Shown: positions 27,959 through 37,023 of the stretch, one piece after another
Position numbering within the stretch: position 1 is the stretch's first letter
Layout: every line of letters starts with the position of its first letter
DNA from: Hyphomicrobiales bacterium
GTDB lineage: Bacteria > Pseudomonadota > Alphaproteobacteria > Rhizobiales > Rhizobiaceae
Assembly: GCA_900473795.1 (NCBI GenBank)
Contig: UCMT01000041.1
Coordinates: 1 to 40,471 of the forward strand
Length of the DNA stretch: 40,471 bases
Direction of reading: 5' to 3'
Position numbers and translations under genes: made by a program
The notes under the pieces: generated by a model
Database searches by the model: none
Seen by the model: the letters and a program-made list of their open reading frames with translations, nothing else
Told to the model about the DNA's origin: nothing

Positions 27959-28474
27959 ATGAGAAAACTCGCGATCATTTTGGTGTCGCTGATCACAGCC
28001 TTCACAAGCATTACACCGGCACAGGCGTTCCCGCCTGTCGACAGGGCCAACGCCGTTAAAAATCCGGATGTCGTCGACGTCCGTTACCGGGGTCGTCACG
28101 GCGGGCACCACAACCGCTACGGCGGACACCATGGCCACTATAGCCATCACCATGGGCACCACTATGGCGGTGCGATTATCGGCGGTCTTGCGGCTGGCAT
28201 GATCTTCGGCGGCATGCTCGGCTACCCTTATTACGGCTCCGGCTACGGCTCATATTATGGCTCGGGTTACTACCCAGGAGCATTTTATGGCCCCAGAGCG
28301 TATTACGGCCCGGGAGCTTTTTATGGTCCGAGAGCCTACTATGGTTCCGGAGCATATTACGGCCGCAGAGCTTACTATGGCGGCTATCGCTCGTGCGCTG
28401 CCCGTTATCGTTCATATCGCGCCTGGGACAACACTTACCAGCCATATTATGGCCCCCGCCGGCGGTGCTGGTAG
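27959..28474 (+). CDS. BA14K family secreted protein with His- and Gly/Tyr-rich region
   Basis: A 171-residue protein with a clear signal peptide (residues 1-23, ending AQA-FP). A His-rich patch follows (about 43-63), then a hydrophobic GAIIGGLAAGMIFGGMLGY helix. A Gly/Tyr-rich repeat region (AYYG, FYGP units, about 83-140) comes next. The end matches the BA14K core: SCAARYRSYRAWDNTYQPY and a terminal RRRCW, whose two cysteines probably pair. BA14K was described in Brucella as an immunoreactive, lectin-like protein; its function in rhizobia is unknown. The AGGAG ribosome-binding site is good. Confidence 0.87.
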   Translation: MRKLAIILVSLITAFTSITPAQAFPPVDRANAVKNPDVVDVRYRGRHGGHHNRYGGHHGHYSHHHGHHYGGAIIGGLAAGMIFGGMLGYPYYGSGYGSYYGSGYYPGAFYGPRAYYGPGAFYGPRAYYGSGAYYGRRAYYGGYRSCAARYRSYRAWDNTYQPYYGPRRRCW

Positions 28475-28720
28475 TGGTGTGAAACAGAGCGATTAGATCA
28501 GCGCCCGCCACCGTCGCTGGCGGCGGGTCATTGCCTGTTTTGCGCCTACCGACACTCGAACCTTGTTCACCTCGCGCAGGGAAAGGCGCAACGCAAGCGA
28601 TTCCCTCGACCGAAAGGCTTGCGCGCCCCGGCAATCTCGCTAAAAGTGCCCCAGAATTTTTCCCCGAGAAATCTCCTGGGCGGCGCGATCCCGCGCTTTC
28701 CGACAGACGGACAGACAAAC

Positions 28721-29938
<1,218 letters not shown>

Positions 29939-29959
29939 GACGGCGAACGTTTAGGATCG

Positions 29960-29993
29960 AAGCCCGCTTCCTTAACGAGGCGGGCTTTTTTTA
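29960..29993 (+). terminator. rho-independent terminator of argG
   Basis: AAGCCCGC (29960-29967) pairs with GCGGGCTT (29980-29987), followed by a T tract up to 29992. It abuts the 3' end of the convergent MFS gene. Confidence 0.93.
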
Positions 29994-31208
29994 TTGTTCG
30001 CCCGCGATTGCTGCCGCCACGACAGATTGGCGCGCCACGAACTGGAACAGGCAATAGCCGATGATCGCCGTCAGGGTCATGACCGGGATGATAATGCCGA
30101 AGGCGAGGAGCGGAACGCCGATCAGCGCCGCGGTAAAGCCGCCGAGGAAGCCGCTTCCCATCTGGACGAACCCCATCATCGCCGAAGCGGAGCCGGCGAT
30201 GTGCGGAAAAGGCCGCAGCACCACCGTCGTCATATGCGGCGTCAGGAAAGCGATGCCGAAACTCAGGAAGGCCACCGGTATCATGACCGAGAGATAGCTC
30301 GGCTCGATCAGTTGAACGGAGAGCGCCGCCAGAACGCCGGCAAGCCCGAGCGAGACGAGGCCGGCACGAACCGACCCTTCGCCGCCGAGCCGCGGCGCCA
30401 CCAGCCGCAGGCAGACCGACCCGAGAAAATAGGGGATCGTCTGCATCAGCATGCCGACACCGAAGGCCGTCGGCGTCATTCCAACGCGCTCGATCAGGAT
30501 GAACGGCAACATCGTCGCCTGCGCGTAAAGCGTTCCAATCGAACCGCCGAGAACCATCGTTCCAAACAGGAAACGCCGATCGAGGATGAGCTCGGCATAG
30601 GCAGCCAGGAGCTTCGACGGCCGCGCGCGCGACCGGTCCGGCACGCTGGTTTCGCGCATGAAGGCAGTCACGGCACAGGCGACCAGGAAACCGAACCCGA
30701 CGAGCAGGACGAAGATCGCCTGCCAGCCGAAGGCGGCCAGTGCCAGCCCGCCGAGCGTCGGCGCGATGGCGGGGCCGATTGCCAGCATGATGCCGATCAG
30801 GTTCATGATGCGCGAGGCTTCGACGCCGGTGAACTGATCGCGCACGACGGCGCGTGCAACCGTGATGCCGACCGAAGCGCCGATCCCCTGGATCAGCCGG
30901 CCGGCAAGCAGCCAGTCGACGGATGGCGCGAAGGCGCAGACGAGGCTGCCGATGAGGTTGATGCCGACAAAGGCGAGTGTTGCCTTCTTCCGTCCGAAGG
31001 CGTCCGACATCGGCCCGGCGAGGAGCTGCGCGATGGAAAAGCCGCCGAAATAGACCGAAAGCGTCAGCTTGATCATCGACTCGGTCGTCGCAAAGGCTCG
31101 TACCAGTTCCGGCATCGCCGGCGTGTAGATCGACATGGAAATGGGACCGAGGGTCGCCAGCAGCGCACCGAGCATGCTGGTGCGGCGTTCACTCATCCGG
31201 AAACTCAT
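29991..31208 (-). CDS. Bcr/CflA family multidrug efflux MFS transporter
   Basis: A 405-residue major facilitator with 12 predicted helices. The first helix region PISMSIYTPAMPELVRAF is the Bcr/CflA variant of the drug:H+ antiporter signature. The loop motif GPMSDAFGRKK is at about 65-75 and RLIQGIGASVGITVARAVVRD follows in helix 4-5. It likely exports hydrophobic drugs or sulfonamide/bicyclomycin-like compounds; the substrate is not predictable. Its ATG overlaps the stop of the marR-type gene (ATGA), so expression is coupled to its presumed regulator. An internal start at residue 5 is possible. Confidence 0.92.
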   Translation of the reverse strand: MSFRMSERRTSMLGALLATLGPISMSIYTPAMPELVRAFATTESMIKLTLSVYFGGFSIAQLLAGPMSDAFGRKKATLAFVGINLIGSLVCAFAPSVDWLLAGRLIQGIGASVGITVARAVVRDQFTGVEASRIMNLIGIMLAIGPAIAPTLGGLALAAFGWQAIFVLLVGFGFLVACAVTAFMRETSVPDRSRARPSKLLAAYAELILDRRFLFGTMVLGGSIGTLYAQATMLPFILIERVGMTPTAFGVGMLMQTIPYFLGSVCLRLVAPRLGGEGSVRAGLVSLGLAGVLAALSVQLIEPSYLSVMIPVAFLSFGIAFLTPHMTTVVLRPFPHIAGSASAMMGFVQMGSGFLGGFTAALIGVPLLAFGIIIPVMTLTAIIGYCLFQFVARQSVVAAAIAGEQ

Positions 31209-31684
31209 TCAGGCGTACCCTTTTTGTCGGCGAAGCCGCAGCGGTCGAGCTGGCGCAGGTTCTCGCGCAAGCCTTTGAGGCTCAAACGCAGCGCCTCACG
31301 CCCGGCCGCATCGAGACCGGCAGTCACCTGGTCCATCAGTTCGCGTACCTCGTTGCGGATATCGAGGAGCAAGGGATCAGCTTTGGCTGTCACCGCCACG
31401 TTCTTTGCCCGCCGGTCGCAAGGGTCCGGAACCCGTTCGACCAGCTCAAGTCCTTCCAGCCGATCGAGATAGGTCGAGAGCGTCATCGGCTCGATACCCA
31501 TCCTGACCGCGATATCCGCCTGCTTGATGCCCTCCGTCACCGCCACCTGGATCAGCGCGCGCGCTTCTCCAGGCGTCACTCCAAGGCCGGATGCGCTGAT
31601 GCGCCGATCGAAAGCGCCGCGCAACAGCCGCGACACGTCCGTCAGCAGCATGCCGATCGTATCGGTTTCCAGTCTGACCGGCAT
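31205..31684 (-). CDS. MarR family transcriptional regulator
   Basis: A 159-residue winged-helix repressor. The recognition region runs from TPGEARALIQVAV (37-49) through KQADIAVRMGIEPMTLSTYLDRLEGLELVERVPDP. The wing DPCDRRAKNVAVT spans about 87-99, with the conserved D-RR. It sits in an operon with the efflux gene it overlaps, so it probably represses this operon and is released by a drug-like ligand; Cys89 in the wing is a possible redox sensor. Start ATG 31684 is chosen; TTG 31699 could add five residues. A palindromic operator candidate lies just upstream. Confidence 0.92.
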   Translation of the reverse strand: MPVRLETDTIGMLLTDVSRLLRGAFDRRISASGLGVTPGEARALIQVAVTEGIKQADIAVRMGIEPMTLSTYLDRLEGLELVERVPDPCDRRAKNVAVTAKADPLLLDIRNEVRELMDQVTAGLDAAGREALRLSLKGLRENLRQLDRCGFADKKGTPE

Positions 31685-31700
31685 GGCAACTCGCTTCAAC

Positions 31701-31732
31701 GATTATCGTAAGCTTTACTTATCATTTTGCAA
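31701..31732 (-). promoter_or_regulatory. candidate promoter and MarR operator
   Basis: An imperfect palindrome around GTAA-GCT-TTAC with outer GAT...ATC (31701-31723) lies 17 bases upstream of the regulator ATG. On the - strand TTGCAA (31732-31727) and TACGAT (16-base spacing) could be -35 and -10. The palindrome would cover the promoter core, as expected for autorepression. Confidence 0.4.
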
Positions 31733-31920
31733 TCGACACGGCAAGTTTGCCTGTGCCCGTCGTTCTCCGCGAGGACCTAATAAATCGATCACGAAAACAT
31801 CACGAACAAGCACGGCGGATGACAACCGCGTGCCTCGCGGACGCGTGAATTGAACGTGTTTGACCTGCAGGCGCACAGTTCGTCGCGGGCAATCAAGCCC
31901 ATGTCACTGGGAGAGACATC

Positions 31921-32184
31921 ATGTTGAAGACAATTCTTGCCGCCACGGCCCTCGTTTCCTGCCTGTCGGCGCCGGCCTTCGCACAGGGGATGATGGCCTG
32001 CGACGAGGCATCGATCATGAAGACCGAGGAAATGGCGAAGGGCATGACCGATCCGATGAAGAAGGACGCGATGATGATGGCGATGAAGGAAGTCGACAGC
32101 GCCAAGATGGCCATGAAGGACGGCAAGACCGACGACTGCACCAAGCATCTCGACAATGCCATGAAGGCAACCGAAGCGAAGTAA
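31921..32184 (+). CDS. small secreted methionine- and lysine-rich protein
   Basis: An 87-residue protein I do not recognise as a named family. A signal peptide covers residues 1-21 (cleavage AFA-QG). The mature 66 residues have 13 Met and 11 Lys, with clusters such as DAMMMAMK (49-56). Two cysteines (Cys27, Cys73) flank a predicted helical core and could pair. A GGGAGAGA ribosome-binding site supports expression. Methionine clusters in periplasmic proteins sometimes bind Cu(I) or Ag(I), but there is no genetic context for metals here, so that is speculation. It lies alone between marR (divergent) and the second lysE gene. Confidence 0.8.
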   Translation: MLKTILAATALVSCLSAPAFAQGMMACDEASIMKTEEMAKGMTDPMKKDAMMMAMKEVDSAKMAMKDGKTDDCTKHLDNAMKATEAK

Positions 32185-32284
32185 TTCGCCGCGTCCCGCG
32201 TGGCAGGGCCGGCACCGCCCTGCCCGCATCTTGACGGAATCAGCAACGCAAGGTCGAATGGCTCTTCACGCGCAAGGAGATTCC

Positions 32285-32926
32285 ATGACGCAGGCCCTGC
32301 TTTTCGGCGCCTTTCTGGCGGCGCTGTCCTACGTGCTCATTCCCGGCCCGGCCTTTCTGGCCCTCCTCGGCATCGGCGCCGGTCAGGGCCGCAAGGCGGG
32401 CGCGCTCTTTATGGGCGGCCATCTGGCGGGCGATCTTCTCTGGTCGGCGCTGGCGCTTGTTGCGATCGTCGGCGCCAAGACCATCGGCAGCACAATCTTC
32501 GATATTCTCGGCCTGCTCTGCGGACTCTATCTCGCCTGGATCGGCTGGACGGCGCTGCGGGCAAAGCCGCGCGGCGAAAACCGGCCGTTGGTCAGCGTCG
32601 AGCGGCCTTATCGCCGCGGCCTCATTTTCGGCCTGACCAATCCCAAGGGTTATCCGGTGGCGCTGGCGACCTTCACGGCCCTGCTTGCAGGCTCCGCCAA
32701 CGCGCTCGATTTTCATGCCTTGCCCGCGCTGCTCGCGGTGTCGTTCCTCGGATTTCTCGTCGCCGACATCATCCTGATCGGCATTATCGGCGCATCCGTC
32801 GTGCGGCGCTTCTACCGCAAACATGAACTGGCGATCGTCCGCCTTTCGGGCGTGCTGTTCATCGGCTTTGCCGTACAGGCCGTCTGGCATGCGGCACCCG
32901 GCCTTCTCGGGCTGAGGAAGCCGTGA
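32285..32926 (+). CDS. LysE family transporter (second copy)
   Basis: A 213-residue exporter with six hydrophobic helices. The N-terminus ALSYVLIPGPAFLALLGIGAGQGRKAG (about 12-38) carries the PGP motif of the LysE/RhtB fold; NPKGYPVALATFTALL lies near the middle. It is clearly different from the LysE protein at 27.1-27.8 kb, so it is a distant paralogue rather than a recent duplicate. Substrate unknown. The AAGGAG ribosome-binding site 5 bases before ATG 32285 fixes the start. It follows the Met-rich protein by 100 bp. Confidence 0.9.
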   Translation: MTQALLFGAFLAALSYVLIPGPAFLALLGIGAGQGRKAGALFMGGHLAGDLLWSALALVAIVGAKTIGSTIFDILGLLCGLYLAWIGWTALRAKPRGENRPLVSVERPYRRGLIFGLTNPKGYPVALATFTALLAGSANALDFHALPALLAVSFLGFLVADIILIGIIGASVVRRFYRKHELAIVRLSGVLFIGFAVQAVWHAAPGLLGLRKP

Positions 32927-33043
32927 TCCGGAGCCTCCACGCGCCCACCCGACAATCTTGATATCTCCACAATCGCTGCCGACAAGATGCGCAGCACCCG
33001 CCATCCTCGGCGGGGAAAATCGGAATTTGAAAGGACTGCCCCC

Positions 33044-35104
33044 ATGACTTCGAGCCCCGTGCTGAACCCTGCCGTCACCGACTGGAATGGCCCGGATGGT
33101 CTGCCGCGCTTCGAGGCGGTCAGCGATGGTGATTTTGCGCCGGCGTTCGACGCGGCACTTGCCGAGCATGAGGCGGAAATCGACACGATTGCCGCCAACG
33201 CCGAGGCGCCGACATTCGCAAACACCATCGTGGCGCTGGAAATCGCGGGCGACCGGCTGTCGCGCGTTTCGGCGCTGTTCTGGAACCGCGCCGGCGCCCA
33301 TACCAATGATGCGATCCAGACGCTGGAGCGCGATATCGCGCCGAAAATGTCACGGCATTATTCGAAGATCGGTATGAACGCAGCCCTTTTCGCCCGCATC
33401 GACGCCTTGTGGGAAGGCCGCGACGCGCTGGGGCTCGATCTGGAAGCGACGCGCGTTCTCGAGCGGCACTGGAAGGGTTTCGTCAAGTCCGGCGCGAAAC
33501 TGCCGCAGGCGGAGCAGGAACGGCTCGCAGCGATCAACGAAACGCTCGCGAGCCTCGGCGCGAAATTCGGTCAGAACGTGCTGGCGGACGAAAAAAGCTG
33601 GGCGCTGCTTCTCGACAATGATGACCTCGCAGGAGTGCCGCAGTTCCTGAAGGACTCCATGGCGGCCGCGGCGCGCGATCGCGGCGAGGAGGGCAAATAT
33701 GCCGTCACGCTGTCGCGCTCGATCATCGAGCCGTTTCTGACTTTCTCGGAAAAGCGCGATCTGCGCGAACAGGCCTTCAGGGCCTGGGCCGCTCGCGGCG
33801 AAAATGGCGGGGGGACCGACAACCGCGCCATCATCCGCGAAACGCTGGCATTGCGCGCCGAGAAGGCAACGCTGCTCGGCTACCAAAACTATGCGGCGCT
33901 GAAGCTTGACAACACGATGGCCAAGACGCCGGAAGCCGTGAACGGGCTGCTGACCCAGGTCTGGGAAAAGGCAGTGGTTCGGGCGAGGGAGGAAGAGGCC
34001 GATCTGGCCGAACTGATCGCCGCGGAAGGCCGCAACCATCCGGTCATGCCCTGGGACTGGCGCCACTACGCCGAAAAGCTGCGGGCGCAGAAATTCAATT
34101 TCTCCGAAAGCGAGCTGAAACCCTACCTGCAGCTCGAAAAGATCATCGACGCCTGCTTCGATGTCGCGCAGCGGCTGTTCGGCATCACGGCAACGGAAAA
34201 GAAAGGCGTCAGCGGATATCACCCGGATGTCCGCGTCTTCGATATCCGCGACACGGACGGCAAGCTCGTCGCGCTGTTCCTCGGCGACTATTTCGCTCGT
34301 TCCTCCAAGCGCTCCGGTGCCTGGATGAGTTCCTTCCAGTCGCAGCACCGGCTGACGCTGAAGAGCGGTGCCAAGGGCGAATTGCCGATCATCTACAATG
34401 TCTGCAATTTCGCCAAGCCGGCGGAGGGCAAGCCCGCGCTGTTGTCGCTCGACGATGCCCGCACGCTGTTTCACGAATTCGGCCATGCGCTGCACGGCAT
34501 GCTGTCCAATGTCACCTACCCCTCCGTTTCCGGCACCAGCGTCTCACGCGACTTCGTCGAGCTTCCCTCGCAGCTCTATGAACACTGGCTGACGGTTCCG
34601 GCGATTCTCAAGACCTACGCCGTGCACGAGGCAACCGGCGAACCGATGCCACAGGATTTGCTGGACAAGGTTCTCTCGGCACGCACCTTCAATGCCGGTT
34701 TCAACACCGTTGAATTCACATCGTCGGCGCTGGTGGACATGGCCTTCCACACCCGTGCCACCGTCGAGGATCCGATGGCGGTGCAGGCCGAGGTCCTGGC
34801 AAAGATCGGCATGCCGGCCTCCATCGTCATGCGCCATGCGACGCCGCACTTCCAGCACGTCTTTTCCGGCGACGGCTACTCGGCCGGCTACTATTCCTAC
34901 ATGTGGTCGGAAGTGCTCGATGCCGACGCCTTCGCCGCCTTCGAGGAAACGGGTGATGCCTTCGATGCCGAGATGGCCGGGAAGCTGAAGGACAACATCT
35001 ATTCTGTCGGTGGGGCAATCGACCCGGAAGATGCCTACACGGCCTTCCGCGGCAAGCTGCCGAGCCCGGAGGCGATGCTGCGGAAGAAGGGGCTGGCTAC
35101 CTGA
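33044..35104 (+). CDS. M3 family metallopeptidase, Dcp-like peptidyl-dipeptidase
   Basis: A zinc peptidase of 686 residues in the thimet oligopeptidase family. The zinc site is HEFGH with His477, Glu478 and His481; Glu506 in RDFVELPSQ is the third ligand at the expected spacing. SVSRDFVELPSQLYEHW resembles Dcp (peptidyl-dipeptidase) more than OpdA/PrlC. The HVFSGDGYSAGYYSYMWSEV region near the C-terminus forms the substrate wall. No signal peptide is visible, so it is cytoplasmic and degrades short peptides. The start ATG 33044 follows AAAGGA. Confidence 0.93.
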   Translation: MTSSPVLNPAVTDWNGPDGLPRFEAVSDGDFAPAFDAALAEHEAEIDTIAANAEAPTFANTIVALEIAGDRLSRVSALFWNRAGAHTNDAIQTLERDIAPKMSRHYSKIGMNAALFARIDALWEGRDALGLDLEATRVLERHWKGFVKSGAKLPQAEQERLAAINETLASLGAKFGQNVLADEKSWALLLDNDDLAGVPQFLKDSMAAAARDRGEEGKYAVTLSRSIIEPFLTFSEKRDLREQAFRAWAARGENGGGTDNRAIIRETLALRAEKATLLGYQNYAALKLDNTMAKTPEAVNGLLTQVWEKAVVRAREEEADLAELIAAEGRNHPVMPWDWRHYAEKLRAQKFNFSESELKPYLQLEKIIDACFDVAQRLFGITATEKKGVSGYHPDVRVFDIRDTDGKLVALFLGDYFARSSKRSGAWMSSFQSQHRLTLKSGAKGELPIIYNVCNFAKPAEGKPALLSLDDARTLFHEFGHALHGMLSNVTYPSVSGTSVSRDFVELPSQLYEHWLTVPAILKTYAVHEATGEPMPQDLLDKVLSARTFNAGFNTVEFTSSALVDMAFHTRATVEDPMAVQAEVLAKIGMPASIVMRHATPHFQHVFSGDGYSAGYYSYMWSEVLDADAFAAFEETGDAFDAEMAGKLKDNIYSVGGAIDPEDAYTAFRGKLPSPEAMLRKKGLAT

Positions 35105-35123
35105 AGCGCAGGTGAAGACAATC

Positions 35124-35174
35124 CCGTCATAAAACGGAAATCGATCTGTCACGGCTCCTTCAGCGCGCCGACAT
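35124..35174 (+). promoter_or_regulatory. array of PhoB-like half-sites before phoD copy 1
   Basis: Five 7-base half-sites begin exactly 11 bases apart: CCGTCAT (35124), CGGAAAT (35135), CTGTCAC (35146), CCTTCAG (35157) and CCGACAT (35168). Units 1, 3 and 5 closely match the rhizobial half-site CTGTCAT; units 2 and 4 match about 4 of 7. A -10-like CTTAAT starts at 35184, 9 bases after the last unit. Confidence 0.6.
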
Positions 35175-35235
35175 GAATCCCTGCTTAATTCTGCACCCGG
35201 GTAGAAAGTGCCCGGGCCTGGAACAGGAGAGCTTC

Positions 35236-36816
35236 ATGTCGAACACACTGAAATCCGTCACCCGCCGGACCCTGCTGCAGGGCGCCGGCGCAACCAGCCT
35301 CGTCGCCGCTTCCGGCCTTGCGATGCCTTTCTACGCCCGCGCGGCCAATGCGCCGCAATTCACGCACGGCGTTCAATCCGGGGATGTCGATGCTTCCTCC
35401 GGCATGATCTGGACCCGCGTCGACCGTCCGTCCCGCATCCAGATGGAAATCTCGACGGTCGAGAGCTTCAAGGACGCCGTCAGGCTGGCTCCGATGAACG
35501 CCCTGCCGGAAAGCGATTTCACCATGAAGCGGCTGATCGAAAACCTGCCGTCGGACCAGGACATCTTCTACCGCTTCGTCGCAGCCGACCTGCAGGACAT
35601 CAATGTGGTCTCCGAGCCGATCGTCGGTCGTTTCCGCACCGGTCCGTCCTCGCGCCGCAGTGTCCGCTTCGCCTGGTCCGGCGACACGGCGGGCCAGGGC
35701 TACGGTATTGACGACAAGGGCATGTATACCTACGGCACGATGGCCAAGCATCAACCCGACTTCTTCATCCATTCCGGCGACACGATCTATGCCGACGGCC
35801 CGCTCAAGGACAGTGTCGACCTGGCCGACGGCGCCAAGTGGATCAACAAAGTCGTTACCGACGAGAAGCGCAAGGTTGCAGAAACGCTCGACGAATATCG
35901 CGGCCAGTGGAAATACAACATGATGGACGAACACGTCCGTGCTCTGTCGGCCGTCTGTCCGACCTTCTTCCAGTGGGACGACCACGAAGTCGTCAACAAC
36001 TGGTCGCCCTCCAAGAACCTGATGAAGGACGACCGCTATACGGAAAAGTCGGTCTTTCTGCTGTCGGCCCGCGCGGCCCGCGCCTTCCACGAGATGACGC
36101 CGATCCGTTACACGCCGGCCGAGCCGGGCCGCGTCTACCGCAAGATCGCCTATGGGCCGATGCTCGATGTCTTCTTCATCGACCTGCGGTCCTATCGCGG
36201 CCCGAACGGCGAGAGCAAGGAAGCCGTGGTCGACGACACGTCGCGTATCATCGGCGCCGAGCAGGTCGCCTGGCTCAAGCGCGAACTCGCCAACTCGCGC
36301 GCCACCTGGAAGGTGCTCGCCTGCGACATGCCGCTCGGCGTGATGGTCTGGGACAATTTTAAGGAACTGAAGGGCGCGGAAGCCGTCGCCAACGGCGACA
36401 ACGGCAAGGCCAGCGGCCGCGAACTGGAGATCGCCGACCTGCTGCGCTACATCAAGAATGCCGGGATCACCAACACGGTCTGGCTGACTGCCGACGTGCA
36501 CTACACGGCCGCCCATTATTACAATCCGGACAAGGCGCAATTCCAGGATTTCGCACCGTTCTGGGAATTCGTCTCCGGCCCGCTGCATGCCGGCAGCTAC
36601 GGCCCGAACGACATGGACATGACCTTCGGCCCGGAAGTCAAGTTTGTCAGCGCGCCGACCAAGGAGCAGGGACAGAACCTCCCGCCGTCGGCCGGCCTGC
36701 AGTTCTTTGGCCTCGTTGACATTGACGGAGCAACCGAGCAGCTCACCGTGCGGCTGATGAACCGCGACGACCAGGAACTCTGGAAGATCACGCTCGATCC
36801 CGCCCGCGCGGCCTGA
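35236..36816 (+). CDS. phoD: PhoD family alkaline phosphatase/phosphodiesterase, copy 1
   Basis: A 526-residue exported phosphoesterase. The Tat signal has the twin arginines at 10-11 (TRRTLLQGAG), with cleavage near ARA-AN. The PhoD N-terminal domain begins HGVQSGDVDASSGMIWTRVD. The metallophosphatase domain shows SGDTAGQG with Asp150, HSGDTIYADG, WDDHEV (247-252), DLRSYRG and TADVHYTAAH (His422, His427). The position where Bacillus PhoD has an iron-binding Cys (ASCQ) is WSGD here, so metal use may differ. It would release phosphate from organic esters in the periplasm under phosphate limitation. AGGAGAG precedes ATG 35236. Confidence 0.92.
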   Translation: MSNTLKSVTRRTLLQGAGATSLVAASGLAMPFYARAANAPQFTHGVQSGDVDASSGMIWTRVDRPSRIQMEISTVESFKDAVRLAPMNALPESDFTMKRLIENLPSDQDIFYRFVAADLQDINVVSEPIVGRFRTGPSSRRSVRFAWSGDTAGQGYGIDDKGMYTYGTMAKHQPDFFIHSGDTIYADGPLKDSVDLADGAKWINKVVTDEKRKVAETLDEYRGQWKYNMMDEHVRALSAVCPTFFQWDDHEVVNNWSPSKNLMKDDRYTEKSVFLLSARAARAFHEMTPIRYTPAEPGRVYRKIAYGPMLDVFFIDLRSYRGPNGESKEAVVDDTSRIIGAEQVAWLKRELANSRATWKVLACDMPLGVMVWDNFKELKGAEAVANGDNGKASGRELEIADLLRYIKNAGITNTVWLTADVHYTAAHYYNPDKAQFQDFAPFWEFVSGPLHAGSYGPNDMDMTFGPEVKFVSAPTKEQGQNLPPSAGLQFFGLVDIDGATEQLTVRLMNRDDQELWKITLDPARAA

Positions 36817-36905
36817 AACCCATACACCGAGGCACGGTGAGACGGGATTTTCCGGTCTCACCATCCACCGGGTGCGAATGGCTGCGTCGGGAGCGTGTAA
36901 CAAAA

Positions 36906-36956
36906 CTGTCGCCGAAGTTTCGGAAAACCGTCATTCCGCATTCAAGAGACTGACAT
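36906..36956 (+). promoter_or_regulatory. array of PhoB-like half-sites before phoD copy 2
   Basis: Half-sites again start exactly 11 bases apart: CTGTCGC (36906), GTTTCGG (36917), CCGTCAT (36928), CATTCAA (36939) and CTGACAT (36950). Units 1, 3 and 5 are strong and 2 and 4 weak, the same pattern as before copy 1. A -10-like CTAGGC begins at 36967. Confidence 0.6.
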
Positions 36957-37023
36957 GACGGAGCCGCTAGGCTGGGAACAGGAGATTCGCTCCTCGCCCC
37001 GACGTCAGCCTGAAGAGCTCTGC

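Noticed and set aside
29994..31472. 492-codon + strand open frame opposite the MFS and MarR genes
   Set aside because: It crosses two genes coupled on the other strand and is Arg/Asp/His-rich without motifs.
35185..36903. 572-codon - strand open frame opposite phoD copy 1
   Set aside because: An equivalent frame lies opposite phoD copy 2 (36967-38355), as expected when two paralogues share codon bias. No independent evidence.
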